A stretch of 64,000 nucleotides of DNA from assembly GCA_938023035.1 (NCBI GenBank), contig CALIDI010000002.1, forward strand, positions 62,001-126,000. The letters are read 5' to 3'. Origin of the DNA: an uncultured Leptolyngbyaceae cyanobacterium (lineage in GTDB: Bacteria; Cyanobacteriota; Cyanobacteriia; Leptolyngbyales; Leptolyngbyaceae). The notes under the pieces were generated by a model. That model worked only from the letters and a program-made list of their open reading frames with translations. It made no database searches and was not told the origin of the DNA. A program made the position numbers and the translations under genes. This document shows positions 53,734 to 61,653 of the stretch, piece by piece (position 1 is the first letter of the stretch; each line of letters begins with the position of its first letter).

Positions 53734-55060
53734 CAAAGTTTTGAGACTTCGTTGGAGATAACTCTCGCGCTTTTAAGATAGCGGCTGTTAAGCAGGCATA
53801 GGAGAGTAAGCCAACGAGCAGTAGCAAGAGGGGGCTAAATTCACCAGCCGTATTCCAGAGGGCATGTAAAGCAGCGGCGGTGAAGTAGCCGACGCTCAAA
53901 ATCAGCCAGCGCTGGCTTCTTCTCATCGCACTGAGTCCAATAAAATAGCCCAGGTAGCCACTATAGGCCATGTGACCCGCTACCATTCCTAATACGCGAG
54001 GGATGAGGAGTTGCAAGCTGGCAAGCTGTGCAGCGTCTTCTCCGGCTTTGATCGTAGAGTTGTAAACCTCTGGCATATATTGGCCGAGCGTTTCAACTAA
54101 GGTAAAACCCACTGCTGCCGAGGCTCCCAAGAGAATCCCATCCAGTGGCTCCCAAACTCCCCACTGATAGCGCTGGGGCGATCGCCCCAGTTGAGTTCCC
54201 AGCAAATAGACCAGCAAAATGGGGATTGCTTTCATCAGTTCTTCCATTAACCCTGCCCCAAAGAACATGCGCAATAACAGCAGAGGAAAGCCTAGAGCAG
54301 CGGCATTAGTGGTTGGAATTTCTCCGGGTAACACCTGGCGAAACAGGTAGATGAACCAATCTAAGGCCGGGCTAAGTAACAGAATAATGGTGATCATTGC
54401 AGCCCCGGCCAGAAGCCACCAGGGCTTGTGTTTGCCACAGAGGCGATAAACAAAGTAATAGGCTGCCCCCGATAGATAAGCCGCCACTAGTAAATTAAAT
54501 AGGGCCGGCCGCCCAACTGATAAAAACAGGAGGACAACAAAAATGACAGTGATACTCCCAGGGAGGAGATAGGCTTTATGGGGCAACTGTTTACCCGTTG
54601 AAAAGATCGGAAAGAGTTGGGTCAGGCTCACTGAGTCGCTTAGAGGACGGTTGAGTGACCATTCCACTTCCCGTGTCTCGGCACGCCCCAGAGCAACTTC
54701 CGCAGTTCGATAGTGAAAGACAAACTCCGGCCCATCCAACCCCAGCATGATGCGATCGCCTGGTCGTAAAACCTGGCACTGCCGGATCCTTTGCCCATTC
54801 ACATAGGTGCCATTGGCGCTGCCCATGTCGCACACCTGCCAAAACCGATACCCCTCTGGGGTTTCGCCAGCAGGTACAGGCAAAACCTCGGCATGGCGGC
54901 GAGAAACCGCGCGATAGATGTGGGAATCGAGAGAAATGTGACAATCGAGGTCTCGTCCTAAAACCAATGGCCCACGTTGACTCAACGGGTAGGACTCACC
55001 TTCACCCGCATCAGAATGAATCTGCTGGAGAACGGCTTGATAGCGATCGCGACTGCTCAT
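53717..55060 (-). CDS. FHA domain fused to PrsW-type intramembrane protease
   Basis: The 447-residue protein has an N-terminal FHA (phosphothreonine-binding) domain at about 28-115, with LGRDLDC near 34, SRRHAEVLP (S53, H56) and GSANGTYVNGQRI near 80. After a linker come about nine membrane helices of the PrsW/RCE1-like glutamic-protease class. Catalytic candidates are EELMK at 273-277, VET near 323 and His in GHMAYSGYLGYF near 363 and ALHALWN near 399. PrsW cleaves membrane proteins such as anti-sigma factors in Bacillus. The fused FHA domain would let a Thr-phosphorylated partner recruit the protease, which is inference. Convergent 17-base overlap with the upstream hypothetical gene is seen. 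Confidence 0.88.
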   Translation of the reverse strand: MSSRDRYQAVLQQIHSDAGEGESYPLSQRGPLVLGRDLDCHISLDSHIYRAVSRRHAEVLPVPAGETPEGYRFWQVCDMGSANGTYVNGQRIRQCQVLRPGDRIMLGLDGPEFVFHYRTAEVALGRAETREVEWSLNRPLSDSVSLTQLFPIFSTGKQLPHKAYLLPGSITVIFVVLLFLSVGRPALFNLLVAAYLSGAAYYFVYRLCGKHKPWWLLAGAAMITIILLLSPALDWFIYLFRQVLPGEIPTTNAAALGFPLLLLRMFFGAGLMEELMKAIPILLVYLLGTQLGRSPQRYQWGVWEPLDGILLGASAAVGFTLVETLGQYMPEVYNSTIKAGEDAAQLASLQLLIPRVLGMVAGHMAYSGYLGYFIGLSAMRRSQRWLILSVGYFTAAALHALWNTAGEFSPLLLLLVGLLSYACLTAAILKARELSPTKSQNFATRFR

Positions 55061-55270
55061 TCAAGAAGAGATACGGCAATAACCGCCCCGAAAAATAGCT
55101 AGATGGTTCAATCAATGATGGTTTGGCACAGCCTTGACCTCAGGTTCATGAAGTAAAGAAGCCTCGCCAACGCACTGAAAACCATAGTAAGAGAGTGAAA
55201 ATATTGACAACCCTCAGTTTCAGGACGCTTGGATAGCCAAATTCGCCCGCCAGCGCCCGAACATCAGGCC

Positions 55271-55525
55271 CTACTTCAAATTTGCCCTGGCATCACGGAC
55301 GGCTGCCAGAAACAGAAAAACCCCCAACGGCACACTGACGACTAAGATGCCCCCTGTTGGTAACACACCAAAATCGGGCTGCCCAGAAGACAGCTCAAAA
55401 ATGCACCCAACGGCAGCAATTGCCGCAATGCAGGAACCTGCTAAAAACAAACCACTCTTTGGAGTCAGCACATCCTTTTCCTGAAACAACAGTTGAGCAA
55501 ACCTGGCAGCCGTAAGGCGAACCAA
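55271..55525 (-). CDS. Small two-TM membrane protein
   Basis: The 84-residue frame encodes two hydrophobic helices (about 24-42 and 55-75) with a short polar loop (FELSSGQPDFGVLPTGG) and a basic end (VRDARANLK). The first codon used here is TTG; a GTG at 55471 just after AAAGGAT is another possible start and would shorten the protein to 66 residues. The family is unknown. It lies 29 bases downstream of the peptide deformylase gene, in the same direction, so the two are probably co-transcribed. Confidence 0.6.
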   Translation of the reverse strand: MVRLTAARFAQLLFQEKDVLTPKSGLFLAGSCIAAIAAVGCIFELSSGQPDFGVLPTGGILVVSVPLGVFLFLAAVRDARANLK

Positions 55526-55554
55526 GCCTGCTAAAGCCTACCTTACTCAGCCGG

Positions 55555-56121
55555 TTACCCCTCTACTGGCTTGACTGTCTGGGTGGAGAAGCCATTCTTG
55601 ACTAGCTCCTGATTGAGCAGTAGCTGATTTTCGACCCGATCAACAAACAAGATGCCGTTTAAGTGATCAATCTCGTGTTGGATACAGCAGGCCAGTAAGC
55701 CATCGGCAGCTAGCTTCTGGGGGCGGCCTTGCTCATCTTTATAGGAAACTTCAATGGCCGTCGGTCGTTTCACGTCTAAAAATACATTGGGAATGCTGAG
55801 ACACCCTTCCTGGGTAATCGAAACATCGCGACTCACTCGGGTGATCGTTGGGTTAATTAAAATGAGAGGAGGATTTGCCGCTTCGTCTGGCTCGGTATCA
55901 ACCACCAGCAACTGCTTATTAATCGCCACTTGAGGTGCTGCTAAGCCAATACCATCGGAGCTGTACATGGTTTGCAGCATTTCTCGAATTAGTTGCTTGA
56001 TTTCAGCATCGATCTTAGCAATCCGCTTAGCTGACTGGCGCAAAACGCGATCGCCCAGGCGATGCACCCTTAAAGGAGGTTGCTTTAGCTTTTTTTTCTC
56101 GACAAAAAGCTCCGTTGCCAT
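55555..56121 (-). CDS. def: Peptide deformylase
   Basis: From ATG 56121, preceded by TAGGA about 8 bases upstream, the protein has 188 residues. All three signature motifs are present: GIGLAAPQ at 57-64, EGCLS at 105-109 and HEIDH at 149-153. The Cys and two His bind the catalytic metal and Glu is the general base. It removes the formyl group from the N-terminal methionine of nascent proteins. A longer frame starting at 56157 adds twelve residues without conservation. Confidence 0.96.
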   Translation of the reverse strand: MATELFVEKKKLKQPPLRVHRLGDRVLRQSAKRIAKIDAEIKQLIREMLQTMYSSDGIGLAAPQVAINKQLLVVDTEPDEAANPPLILINPTITRVSRDVSITQEGCLSIPNVFLDVKRPTAIEVSYKDEQGRPQKLAADGLLACCIQHEIDHLNGILFVDRVENQLLLNQELVKNGFSTQTVKPVEG

Positions 56122-56535
56122 ATGGAATCCTAAATGGGGATGAAAGCTCGGAATCACTCCGACTTAGTTCTATCTTATCAAGCTGACTGACTTGTTGAAA
56201 GTCTGGTTGGCCAAATCCATTATTCCTTTCCTCCCGTCTTCATGTTGGAAAATTTCTAAGTAAGGCTTTCAGTAGCTCCTTGCGGTTGCGGCCTCGGATT
56301 AAAATCAAAGTTATGGTTAGCTTTAAGTCGGGAGTTTTTGTGGTAATGCTGTTTTGACTTCCCTGTTTGGCTAAACCTGTTTCATCGACTAGCTCGTTAG
56401 TCGGTAGTCCTGATTAACTATGAAGCAGGGAGGAGTGGGGGCTGTGCCCTTAGTCAGAAGCTTCCAACCCCCTCTATCCCAAAAATCAGCTTCAATGGAA
56501 TGACGCCCAGCTACTTGCAAGTGATCCACGAATCT
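56122..56535. other. Divergent spacer, nothing recognised
   Basis: About 410 bases lie between the deformylase gene and a small plus-strand gene. I see no repeat, RNA gene or clear promoter. Confidence 0.35.
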
Positions 56536-56808
56536 ATGGCAAAACCCACTCAAGCCCATCTTTCCCGCACGGTTGATCGCACTCAATCTCGGTTTTTTCG
56601 CGATCGCACACTGCAACAAATGGAATATTACATGGGCGCAAAGCTGTTAGAGGTAGGCATCAATCCCCAATCCTCTGAGATCATCTACCGCTGGTCTTCT
56701 GAAACAAAGGGAAGCCAGGAGGTTCTCACCTACAGCGCCTATTGGGGCGATTCAAAGGAACGTTTGCTTGCCTCAGAGGCCAGTCAGCAAGGAAGGGTTG
56801 ATTCGTGA
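56536..56808 (+). CDS. Small hypothetical protein, first gene of a pair
   Basis: From ATG 56536 the protein is 90 residues (56500 is a longer alternative). It is polar with a basic N-terminus (MAKPTQAHLSRTVDRTQSRFFRDR) and a beta-rich second half (EIIYRWSSETKGSQEVLTYSAYWGDSKERLL in pieces). No family is recognised. Its TGA overlaps the GTG of the next gene (GTGA, four bases), so the two are translationally coupled. Confidence 0.6.
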   Translation: MAKPTQAHLSRTVDRTQSRFFRDRTLQQMEYYMGAKLLEVGINPQSSEIIYRWSSETKGSQEVLTYSAYWGDSKERLLASEASQQGRVDS

Positions 56809-57326
56809 GCGATCACCCCCATTTCGATGCGACTCAACTCGCTCACCCTCTGGTAAAACCCTGGGATAGGGGGGCAGCGGTTGCTGAGCTGCAAGGGTTA
56901 CTGCGGGCCCACGGTTACTCACTGCGTGTCGATGGCGAGTACGGCTGGTTGACCGAGGTGGCGGTGAATCAGTTTCAAAGTCAGCATAAAATTCGTGTGG
57001 ATGGTGTCATCCGTGTGGATACCTGGGTTGCCTTAAGGTCTGAGATCAAGGCCGGTAGTCGCCCTGTGAAGCGGGGTGACTCTGGCTACGATGTTTATGA
57101 GCTACAGGGGCTATTGCAGGTCAATGGTTATGACGTTCCCCGGAATGGCTTTTTTTGTGATCAAACCCATGAGAGGGTGGTTCAATTTCAAAAGTATTGC
57201 CATTTGTTGGCAGACGGGGTGGTTGATTCAATCAGTTGGGCGGTGTTGGAAGGTAGCAAAAGGTTACCCGAATACCAGAAGAACCGGAGTTGGTTTTTGA
57301 GAACGACTGGATCAACTGGATCGTAG
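56805..57326 (+). CDS. Double peptidoglycan-binding-domain protein, no signal peptide
   Basis: The 173-residue protein has two PG_binding_1 repeats. One lies at about 14-78 (RGAAVAELQGLLRAHGYSLRVDGEYGWLTEVAVNQFQSQH in pieces) and the other at about 88-150 (RGDSGYDVYELQGLLQVNGYDVPRNGFFCDQTHERVVQFQKYC in pieces). These fold into three-helix bundles that bind peptidoglycan. There is no signal peptide or membrane segment at the N-terminus, which is odd for a wall-binding protein; export may use another route, or the domain may bind something else. The start is GTG 56805, overlapping the previous gene. Confidence 0.8.
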   Translation: MSDHPHFDATQLAHPLVKPWDRGAAVAELQGLLRAHGYSLRVDGEYGWLTEVAVNQFQSQHKIRVDGVIRVDTWVALRSEIKAGSRPVKRGDSGYDVYELQGLLQVNGYDVPRNGFFCDQTHERVVQFQKYCHLLADGVVDSISWAVLEGSKRLPEYQKNRSWFLRTTGSTGS

Positions 57327-57387
57327 GATGTTTCTGGCAAACGACTGGGGATAAGGAGGGCTGTGCTCTCAGTAATGGGGTGGAATC

Positions 57388-57545
57388 GGGTGCATGTTAC
57401 TTTTGCCCTCACCCTTTTCTGGTATGCCCGGATTGCTCTAACCCCTCTCCCAATTTGGGAGAGGGACTTTGAAATGGCCTAGCTTTCCTTCTCCGAGTTA
57501 GAAGAAGGGGCTGGGAGATGAGGGCCTGCAAAGGTGCTATGCTTT
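57388..57545 (+). repeat. Intergenic repeat, type C, copy 3
   Basis: The best-preserved type C copy reads GGGTGCATGTTACTTTTGCCC, TTTTCTGGTATGCCCGG, then the palindrome CCTCTCCCAA-TTTGGGAGAGG, then GAAGGGGCTGGGAGATGAGGG. It lies between convergent genes. Confidence 0.75.
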
Positions 57546-57614
57546 CGTGGAATTTCTGCACTCCATCTTAGCCTGTGCTCGTAATTCGATGACGGCCAAG
57601 GTGGGAAGCCGCTT

Positions 57615-58307
57615 CTATTGGGATGGCTGTTCTGGGAGAAAAACTTGCGATCGCTGGTTTTTGGCCCGCAACTCAGCCAAGCTAATCGGGGTCAATTCCC
57701 CTTGATGCAGTGTCCAACAGTGATCGGCAATGTTGATTAACTCGCTGGCATCGTGGGAGACCACTAACAAGCTCCAGTGATTTTTCAGCTTTGCCAGGAG
57801 GCCGACCACCTGTTGCCGCATCGACCAATCTAATCCAGCAGTCGGCTCGTCGAGTAAGAGCAAATGGGGTTGACGAATTAACTGTACAGCCAGGGCTAAT
57901 CGGCGTTGTTGGCCACCGCTGAGGGCGTGGGGGGCTGTGCTTGAAGGAAGATGGGCTAAACCGACTTCGGTGAGGGCCTCGGTAATGCGATCGCGGGTTA
58001 ACTCAGGATGCCCCAACCGCAATTCTTCTAGGATCGTACTGCCACAAAAGTGGCGCTCTGGAAATTGAAAAACCAGGCCACTCAACTGCTCTAAATGCAT
58101 GGGGGTTAACTCCTGCTCGCGCCAGAATACTTTGCCCGTTGTCGGTGCGGCCAGACCCGCCAGAATCTCCAGCAGTGTACTCTTCCCTGAACCACTAGGG
58201 CCAATCACTAAACCCAGTTGCTGGGGTGCCACTTGCAAATTAACGGATTTCAGAATCGGGGTGTGGCAGGCTGGAGGGTGGTAAGTCAGATCGCGCAGAT
58301 ACAGCAT
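57615..58307 (-). CDS. ABC transporter ATP-binding protein (ECF/CbiO-like)
   Basis: The 230-residue protein has Walker A GPSGSGKSTLLEIL near 36, a Q-loop in VFQFPERHFCGS, the signature LSGGQQRRLALAVQLI near 130, Walker B LLLLDEPTAGLDW and a switch VVSHDASEL. FPERHF resembles Q-loop regions of energy-coupling-factor (EcfA/CbiO) ATPases that import vitamins and metals. It is a lone ATPase gene with no permease next to it, so its transporter cannot be named. Cyanobacteria and plastids carry a conserved orphan of this type. Confidence 0.88.
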   Translation of the reverse strand: MLYLRDLTYHPPACHTPILKSVNLQVAPQQLGLVIGPSGSGKSTLLEILAGLAAPTTGKVFWREQELTPMHLEQLSGLVFQFPERHFCGSTILEELRLGHPELTRDRITEALTEVGLAHLPSSTAPHALSGGQQRRLALAVQLIRQPHLLLLDEPTAGLDWSMRQQVVGLLAKLKNHWSLLVVSHDASELINIADHCWTLHQGELTPISLAELRAKNQRSQVFLPEQPSQ

Positions 58308-58628
58308 TTCAACATTTCCAGAAACAAGGACGGTCTCGTTTTCGTCTACCTTAACGCGAGGCTGGCCTTTCTAGAACTCAAAGGAATACCGACTTAACTT
58401 GAGGCCGAGCTAGATACCCAATCGAACGCTTTGTGCGGTGGGGCTTCTATCACCCTAAATCGCAAATCGTTCGGCAAGCTCACCACACGTCCACAACTCA
58501 AAACGGTATAGCGCCTCTACTCCAACATTAGATGCCCCAAATGCCCTGATTTTCTTGTCATAATGCCACTGGAGTCTTTTGCCCACAGCCTTACCATTTT
58601 GTCTGACCTATTGTTTTATCTAACCCCT
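58308..58628. other. Divergent spacer, nothing recognised
   Basis: About 320 bases lie between the ABC ATPase and the TPR protein. An in-frame ATG at 58563 would give the TPR gene a 22-residue leader; otherwise I see no feature. Confidence 0.35.
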
Positions 58629-59573
58629 ATGGCTAATTCACAGTCCTTTTCTAAATCTGGCAATTCCCGGTGTGTCGCTCGTTTTTGGCTGGCAACAACG
58701 AGCGGTATCGTTCTGTCTTTCAATCTGCTGCTGGCTCCTGCGTGGGCAAAGGATCCTTTTCGTACTAGCAACCCCAAAATGATTGGCGATCGCGTCGAAG
58801 CAGCCTTTAGAGCGGTGTTTGAAAAGGGGCATTACGCCGATGCCCGTAAATTTTTAGAAGCAGCGGAGGCCGATGAACCTCTGACCCACGCGATGCGGGG
58901 GGCAATGATTTACATCGACTTTCAAGCTGCGGGGAATGACGCTACCCAAAAAGCCGCCTTTCTCAACGATCTGAACCAGTCTGCGGAGAAAGTGCGAGAA
59001 ACCGCCCGCCAGCTCAGTCAAAAGGACCCTCTCCGGGGAAATCTTTACATGGCTGTCGGTCATTTCTTTAGGGGTGGCCACGCTGTTTTGCGAGATGGCA
59101 CTGTCAAAGGAACACCGCAGGCTTTGTCGGAGTTGCAGTTGGCCTACCGTTACCTAGATGAGGCGGAAAAAATCGATCGCAATGACCCAGAACTCAATTT
59201 GCTGAAGGGTTATATGGATTTGCTGCTAGCTGCCAATCTGCCCTTTTCCAGCCCAGATAAAGCGATTGAGCGCTTAGAAAAGTACGCCGGGCCAAAATAT
59301 CTGGCAAACCGGGGATTGGCAATGGGCTATCTGGCGCTAAAGCAACCGGAAAAGGCTCTGCCTCCGGCGAAGCTGGCGCTTGCAGAAGCCAAGAATAACC
59401 CTGAGTTGATGTACCTTAATGCGCAGGTGTTCTACGCCTTGCAGAATTATAAAGAAGCCACGGAATGGTTTAACAAGGCTCTGCAAATGCAGGCCCAACT
59501 GCCCCCGGGAATGGTACGACAGATTACCCGCGAGCGTGATCGTGCCCAAAGAAAACTGGCCAGCGGGGTATAG
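58629..59573 (+). CDS. Secreted TPR protein, Sll0314/Alr1548 family
   Basis: From ATG 58629 the protein has 314 residues. A signal peptide (basic start, then GIVLSFNLLLAPAWA, cleavage near AWA) is followed by a mature part made of helical TPR-like repeats. Segments typical of the family are KGHYADARKFLEAAEADEPLTHAMRGAM, FRGGHAVLRDGTVKG and LQLAYRYLDEAEKIDRNDPELNLLKGYMDLLLAANLPFS in pieces. TPR motifs follow at about 240-300 (YLALKQPEKALPPAKLAL, FYALQNYKEATEWFNKAL). It is exported to the periplasm or thylakoid lumen; function is unknown. It precedes a small membrane protein by 43 bases on the same strand, probably in an operon. Confidence 0.85.
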   Translation: MANSQSFSKSGNSRCVARFWLATTSGIVLSFNLLLAPAWAKDPFRTSNPKMIGDRVEAAFRAVFEKGHYADARKFLEAAEADEPLTHAMRGAMIYIDFQAAGNDATQKAAFLNDLNQSAEKVRETARQLSQKDPLRGNLYMAVGHFFRGGHAVLRDGTVKGTPQALSELQLAYRYLDEAEKIDRNDPELNLLKGYMDLLLAANLPFSSPDKAIERLEKYAGPKYLANRGLAMGYLALKQPEKALPPAKLALAEAKNNPELMYLNAQVFYALQNYKEATEWFNKALQMQAQLPPGMVRQITRERDRAQRKLASGV

Positions 59574-59616
59574 GTGCGTGTCTTACAATAGGAGGTGTTC
59601 CATCTGACAAAATCTT

Positions 59617-60060
59617 ATGCCTCCTCGCTGGCCCCGCAAACCTGATCGTGCCGACCCTGACTATCGCAGGTTGGATGACCGCATGAACTTTGCCGTGCAT
59701 GTGGCCCTCTTTGCAGCGACGAATTCTGGGTTATGGTTCTTTAGAACCTTGGGCAGTACTTCTGAGCTGGGTGTACCGGGGGGGCTGACAGTGACTCCGA
59801 CGATTACGGGGGTGTGGGGGCTATTATTGGCGGCTCATGCTCTCTACGTGTTTGCGATCGCCCGCTACCCGGTGCCACCCGCCACCAGCGAATCTGGGCA
59901 GAAACCACGGAGCACGGCCAACAGCAAACCCAAGCAAATGCCGTCAGCCAAAGCTAAACCAAAACCGCAGACGAAAGCAAAAGCCCCTGCCCCAAAGCCG
60001 GCCAGCCAGTCAGGCAACGGGTTTCAGCCTACTACAGAGAAGAAATCTAGCAAAAAGTAG
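59617..60060 (+). CDS. Small two-TM-domain protein with basic tail
   Basis: The 147-residue protein has an Arg/Asp-rich start (RKPDRADPDYRRLDDRMNF), two membrane helices at about 25-42 and 62-85 (GVWGLLLAAHALYVFAIARYP), and a tail of about 60 residues rich in Lys, Ala, Pro and Gln. It resembles the 2TM domain family. Such proteins often serve as membrane anchors or small sensor adaptors. It follows the TPR gene closely. Confidence 0.7.
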   Translation: MPPRWPRKPDRADPDYRRLDDRMNFAVHVALFAATNSGLWFFRTLGSTSELGVPGGLTVTPTITGVWGLLLAAHALYVFAIARYPVPPATSESGQKPRSTANSKPKQMPSAKAKPKPQTKAKAPAPKPASQSGNGFQPTTEKKSSKK

Positions 60061-60152
60061 CCGCCTTAGGTTAGCGGGCCATTTCCTCTAGCGCTGGTTC
60101 TTTGCTATAGTCCGCCTCAAGGATGAAGCGAATCACTACCTGGGTAATGACG

Positions 60153-60461
60153 ATGGCAAGCAAAAGTGAAAGTGAACTTATTGAAGCCCTGGCGGCTGAT
60201 ATTGGTCAGGAGGTTTATATCGATGTGGCCAAGTGGCACCTTTACCTCTCAGATGCCAAGCTGCATACGCCCTTAGCTGAGCAACTCTACACCCTGCTAT
60301 TGAGCAATACCCTTTCTGAAGAAGCAGTTCAAACAGTGTTGCAGGGCATTACGGTGAAGCTGGGGGGAGGCAAACGCGAGGTGCCTTTGGCAGATCTGTT
60401 ACCGATGCAGAGTCAGGTCTTTCTGATGGAGGTTTTGGAGAAATTTGCCCGCCAGTTGTAG
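60153..60461 (+). CDS. DUF3181 family protein
   Basis: The 102-residue protein begins MASKSESELIEALAADIGQEVYIDVAKWHLYLSDAKLHTPLAEQLY in pieces, matching the DUF3181 family of small cyanobacterial and plastid-lineage proteins; the later VKLGGGKREVPLADLLP also fits. Function is unknown. Earlier in-frame starts at 60123 and 60147 add an unconserved leader. The gene is the third in a row after the TPR and two-TM genes; the gap of 92 bases allows co-transcription. Confidence 0.85.
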   Translation: MASKSESELIEALAADIGQEVYIDVAKWHLYLSDAKLHTPLAEQLYTLLLSNTLSEEAVQTVLQGITVKLGGGKREVPLADLLPMQSQVFLMEVLEKFARQL

Positions 60462-60499
60462 CAGTTTGATCCAGAGGCTAGCAGACTAAAGCATTCGTT

Positions 60500-60650
60500 T
60501 GTCTGCCCTCTCCCAACCCAGGAGAGAGGCTTCGAATTTCTCTGCCGTCTTGATGGGAGCAGGGGCATAGCCCCAGTGGGCATTCAAGAAAAGGGGATGC
60601 GGGTAGCTGAGACGAGTTTAGAAATTTCCGCAGTACTAGCAATTTCTGCA
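60500..60650 (+). repeat. Rearranged type A intergenic repeat
   Basis: The right end (GGTAGCTGAGACGAGTTTAGAAATTTCCGCAG) keeps type A orientation. The middle (GGGCATAGCCCCAGTGGGCATTCAAGAAAAGGGG) is inverted relative to copy 2. An inversion within the element, or fusion of two halves, explains this. The end duplicates a short motif (AGTACTAGCAATTTCTGCAGTACTAGC). Confidence 0.6.
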
Positions 60651-60653
60651 GTA

Positions 60654-61268
60654 CTAGCGCTCTAGCCAGGCCAAAACCCCAAATAGGAGAAATAACCCCC
60701 CTCCGATAGCCATTAGTAGTCGCTCAGAGATGCGCCCAGCGGCAAGGCGACCGCCAATGACTGCGATCGCCGCACAAATGGCATGACCTAAAATCGCTCC
60801 CAACGCGACCCCCAGCGGATAGCCCTTCGCCGCCAGAGCAACGGTTGCAAACTGGGTGCGATCGCCCCATTCAGCCACAAACGTTAGCCCAAAGGCTTGC
60901 AGTATGATTTGCCAGCGGGCCCGCTGGCTCAAGCCTGTAAAGCTGCGATCAACAATGGCAGCCGCCTCTGCAATTTCACCATCACAGGTGGCCGCTGTCG
61001 GTAAGTGGCTCGCGGTATAGAGCAGGTGTAGCCCCATGCCGATGAACAAAATGACTGCCGCCAGCTTGACATATTGCTGAGGTAGCAGGGCGACAAATTG
61101 CCCCAAGCCTACTGAAAGCAGCGTCATTACCGCTAGAGCGGCTACAACCCCAACAAAAACAAGACGACGCGGAAACCGGGCTGCCAACAGCAGCGCAATA
61201 CAAAAGGTTTTATCGCCTAGCTCAGAAACAGTAATTAATAACAACCCAGCGGTAAAAGCAGCCAACAT
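60654..61268 (-). CDS. GDT1/UPF0016 (TMEM165) family Mn2+/Ca2+ transporter
   Basis: The 204-residue protein has two halves, each with the family motif E-x-G-D-K/R-T: ELGDKT at 16-21 and EWGDRT at 133-138. Each half has three membrane helices, the standard six-helix plan. Members in cyanobacteria (Mnx) and plastids move Mn2+ out of the cytosol into the thylakoid lumen or periplasm and feed photosystem II with manganese. The central loop (SHLPTAATCDGEIAEAAAI) is cytosolic. Preceded by a strong ribosome site (GAGGAG) and a structured leader that may be a Mn2+ riboswitch. Transcribed alone on the minus strand. Confidence 0.93.
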   Translation of the reverse strand: MLAAFTAGLLLITVSELGDKTFCIALLLAARFPRRLVFVGVVAALAVMTLLSVGLGQFVALLPQQYVKLAAVILFIGMGLHLLYTASHLPTAATCDGEIAEAAAIVDRSFTGLSQRARWQIILQAFGLTFVAEWGDRTQFATVALAAKGYPLGVALGAILGHAICAAIAVIGGRLAAGRISERLLMAIGGGLFLLFGVLAWLER

Positions 61269-61284
61269 CTATAAAACTCCTCTC

Positions 61285-61430
61285 AATCGACAGTAGGTTG
61301 AGATGGAGTGAACTTAATGAAATCACAGAAAACATCACCCAGCCCACTCCATCGTGGACTCAGTGAAGGTCTCGCGCTCAATTAGGGTCTCACCTGGGCC
61401 GTTCAAGCAACTGGCCGCTGAGTTACCTTA
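61285..61430 (-). promoter_or_regulatory. Structured 5' leader, candidate yybP-ykoY Mn2+ riboswitch
   Basis: Read on the minus strand, the leader has AAGGU at its 5' end (61429-61425), which can pair with ACCUU at 61370-61366. It also has CUCAG/CUGAG arms in crossing order, a GGCC...GGCC hairpin between them and a GCGAGACCUU segment like the 3' side of the yybP-ykoY family. Downstream, GATGGAGTG and CACTCCATC form a perfect 9-bp stem (61345-61353 with 61302-61310) just before the ribosome site. The overlapping pairings suggest a switch, and the gene controlled is a Mn transporter of the class known to be under yybP-ykoY control in bacteria. I judged the match by eye. Confidence 0.45.
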
Positions 61431-61653
61431 AATGCCACCTAAGCCAGGCTCATCACCAGCATGTTGACTTATATGTACTGGGGACACCAGTCGCTACTCC
61501 CCTTCAATTCCCCATCACTATACTGTGATCATGGCCTCAGATGCAATCTAGAAGTTCTATCTCTGAACTCCGTCCCAACCTTAGTGTGTACGGCTGTAGA
61601 GGTGAGTCGATGTGCCAGATCAGGCTATCTGCCAAGACAGAAGCCATGGCGAG
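61431..61653. other. Spacer between convergent transcripts, nothing recognised
   Basis: This region lies upstream of the Mn-transporter leader and downstream of the membrane-protein gene. It may hold the transporter promoter. Plus-strand frames at 61461-61803 lack family likeness or ribosome sites. Confidence 0.35.
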
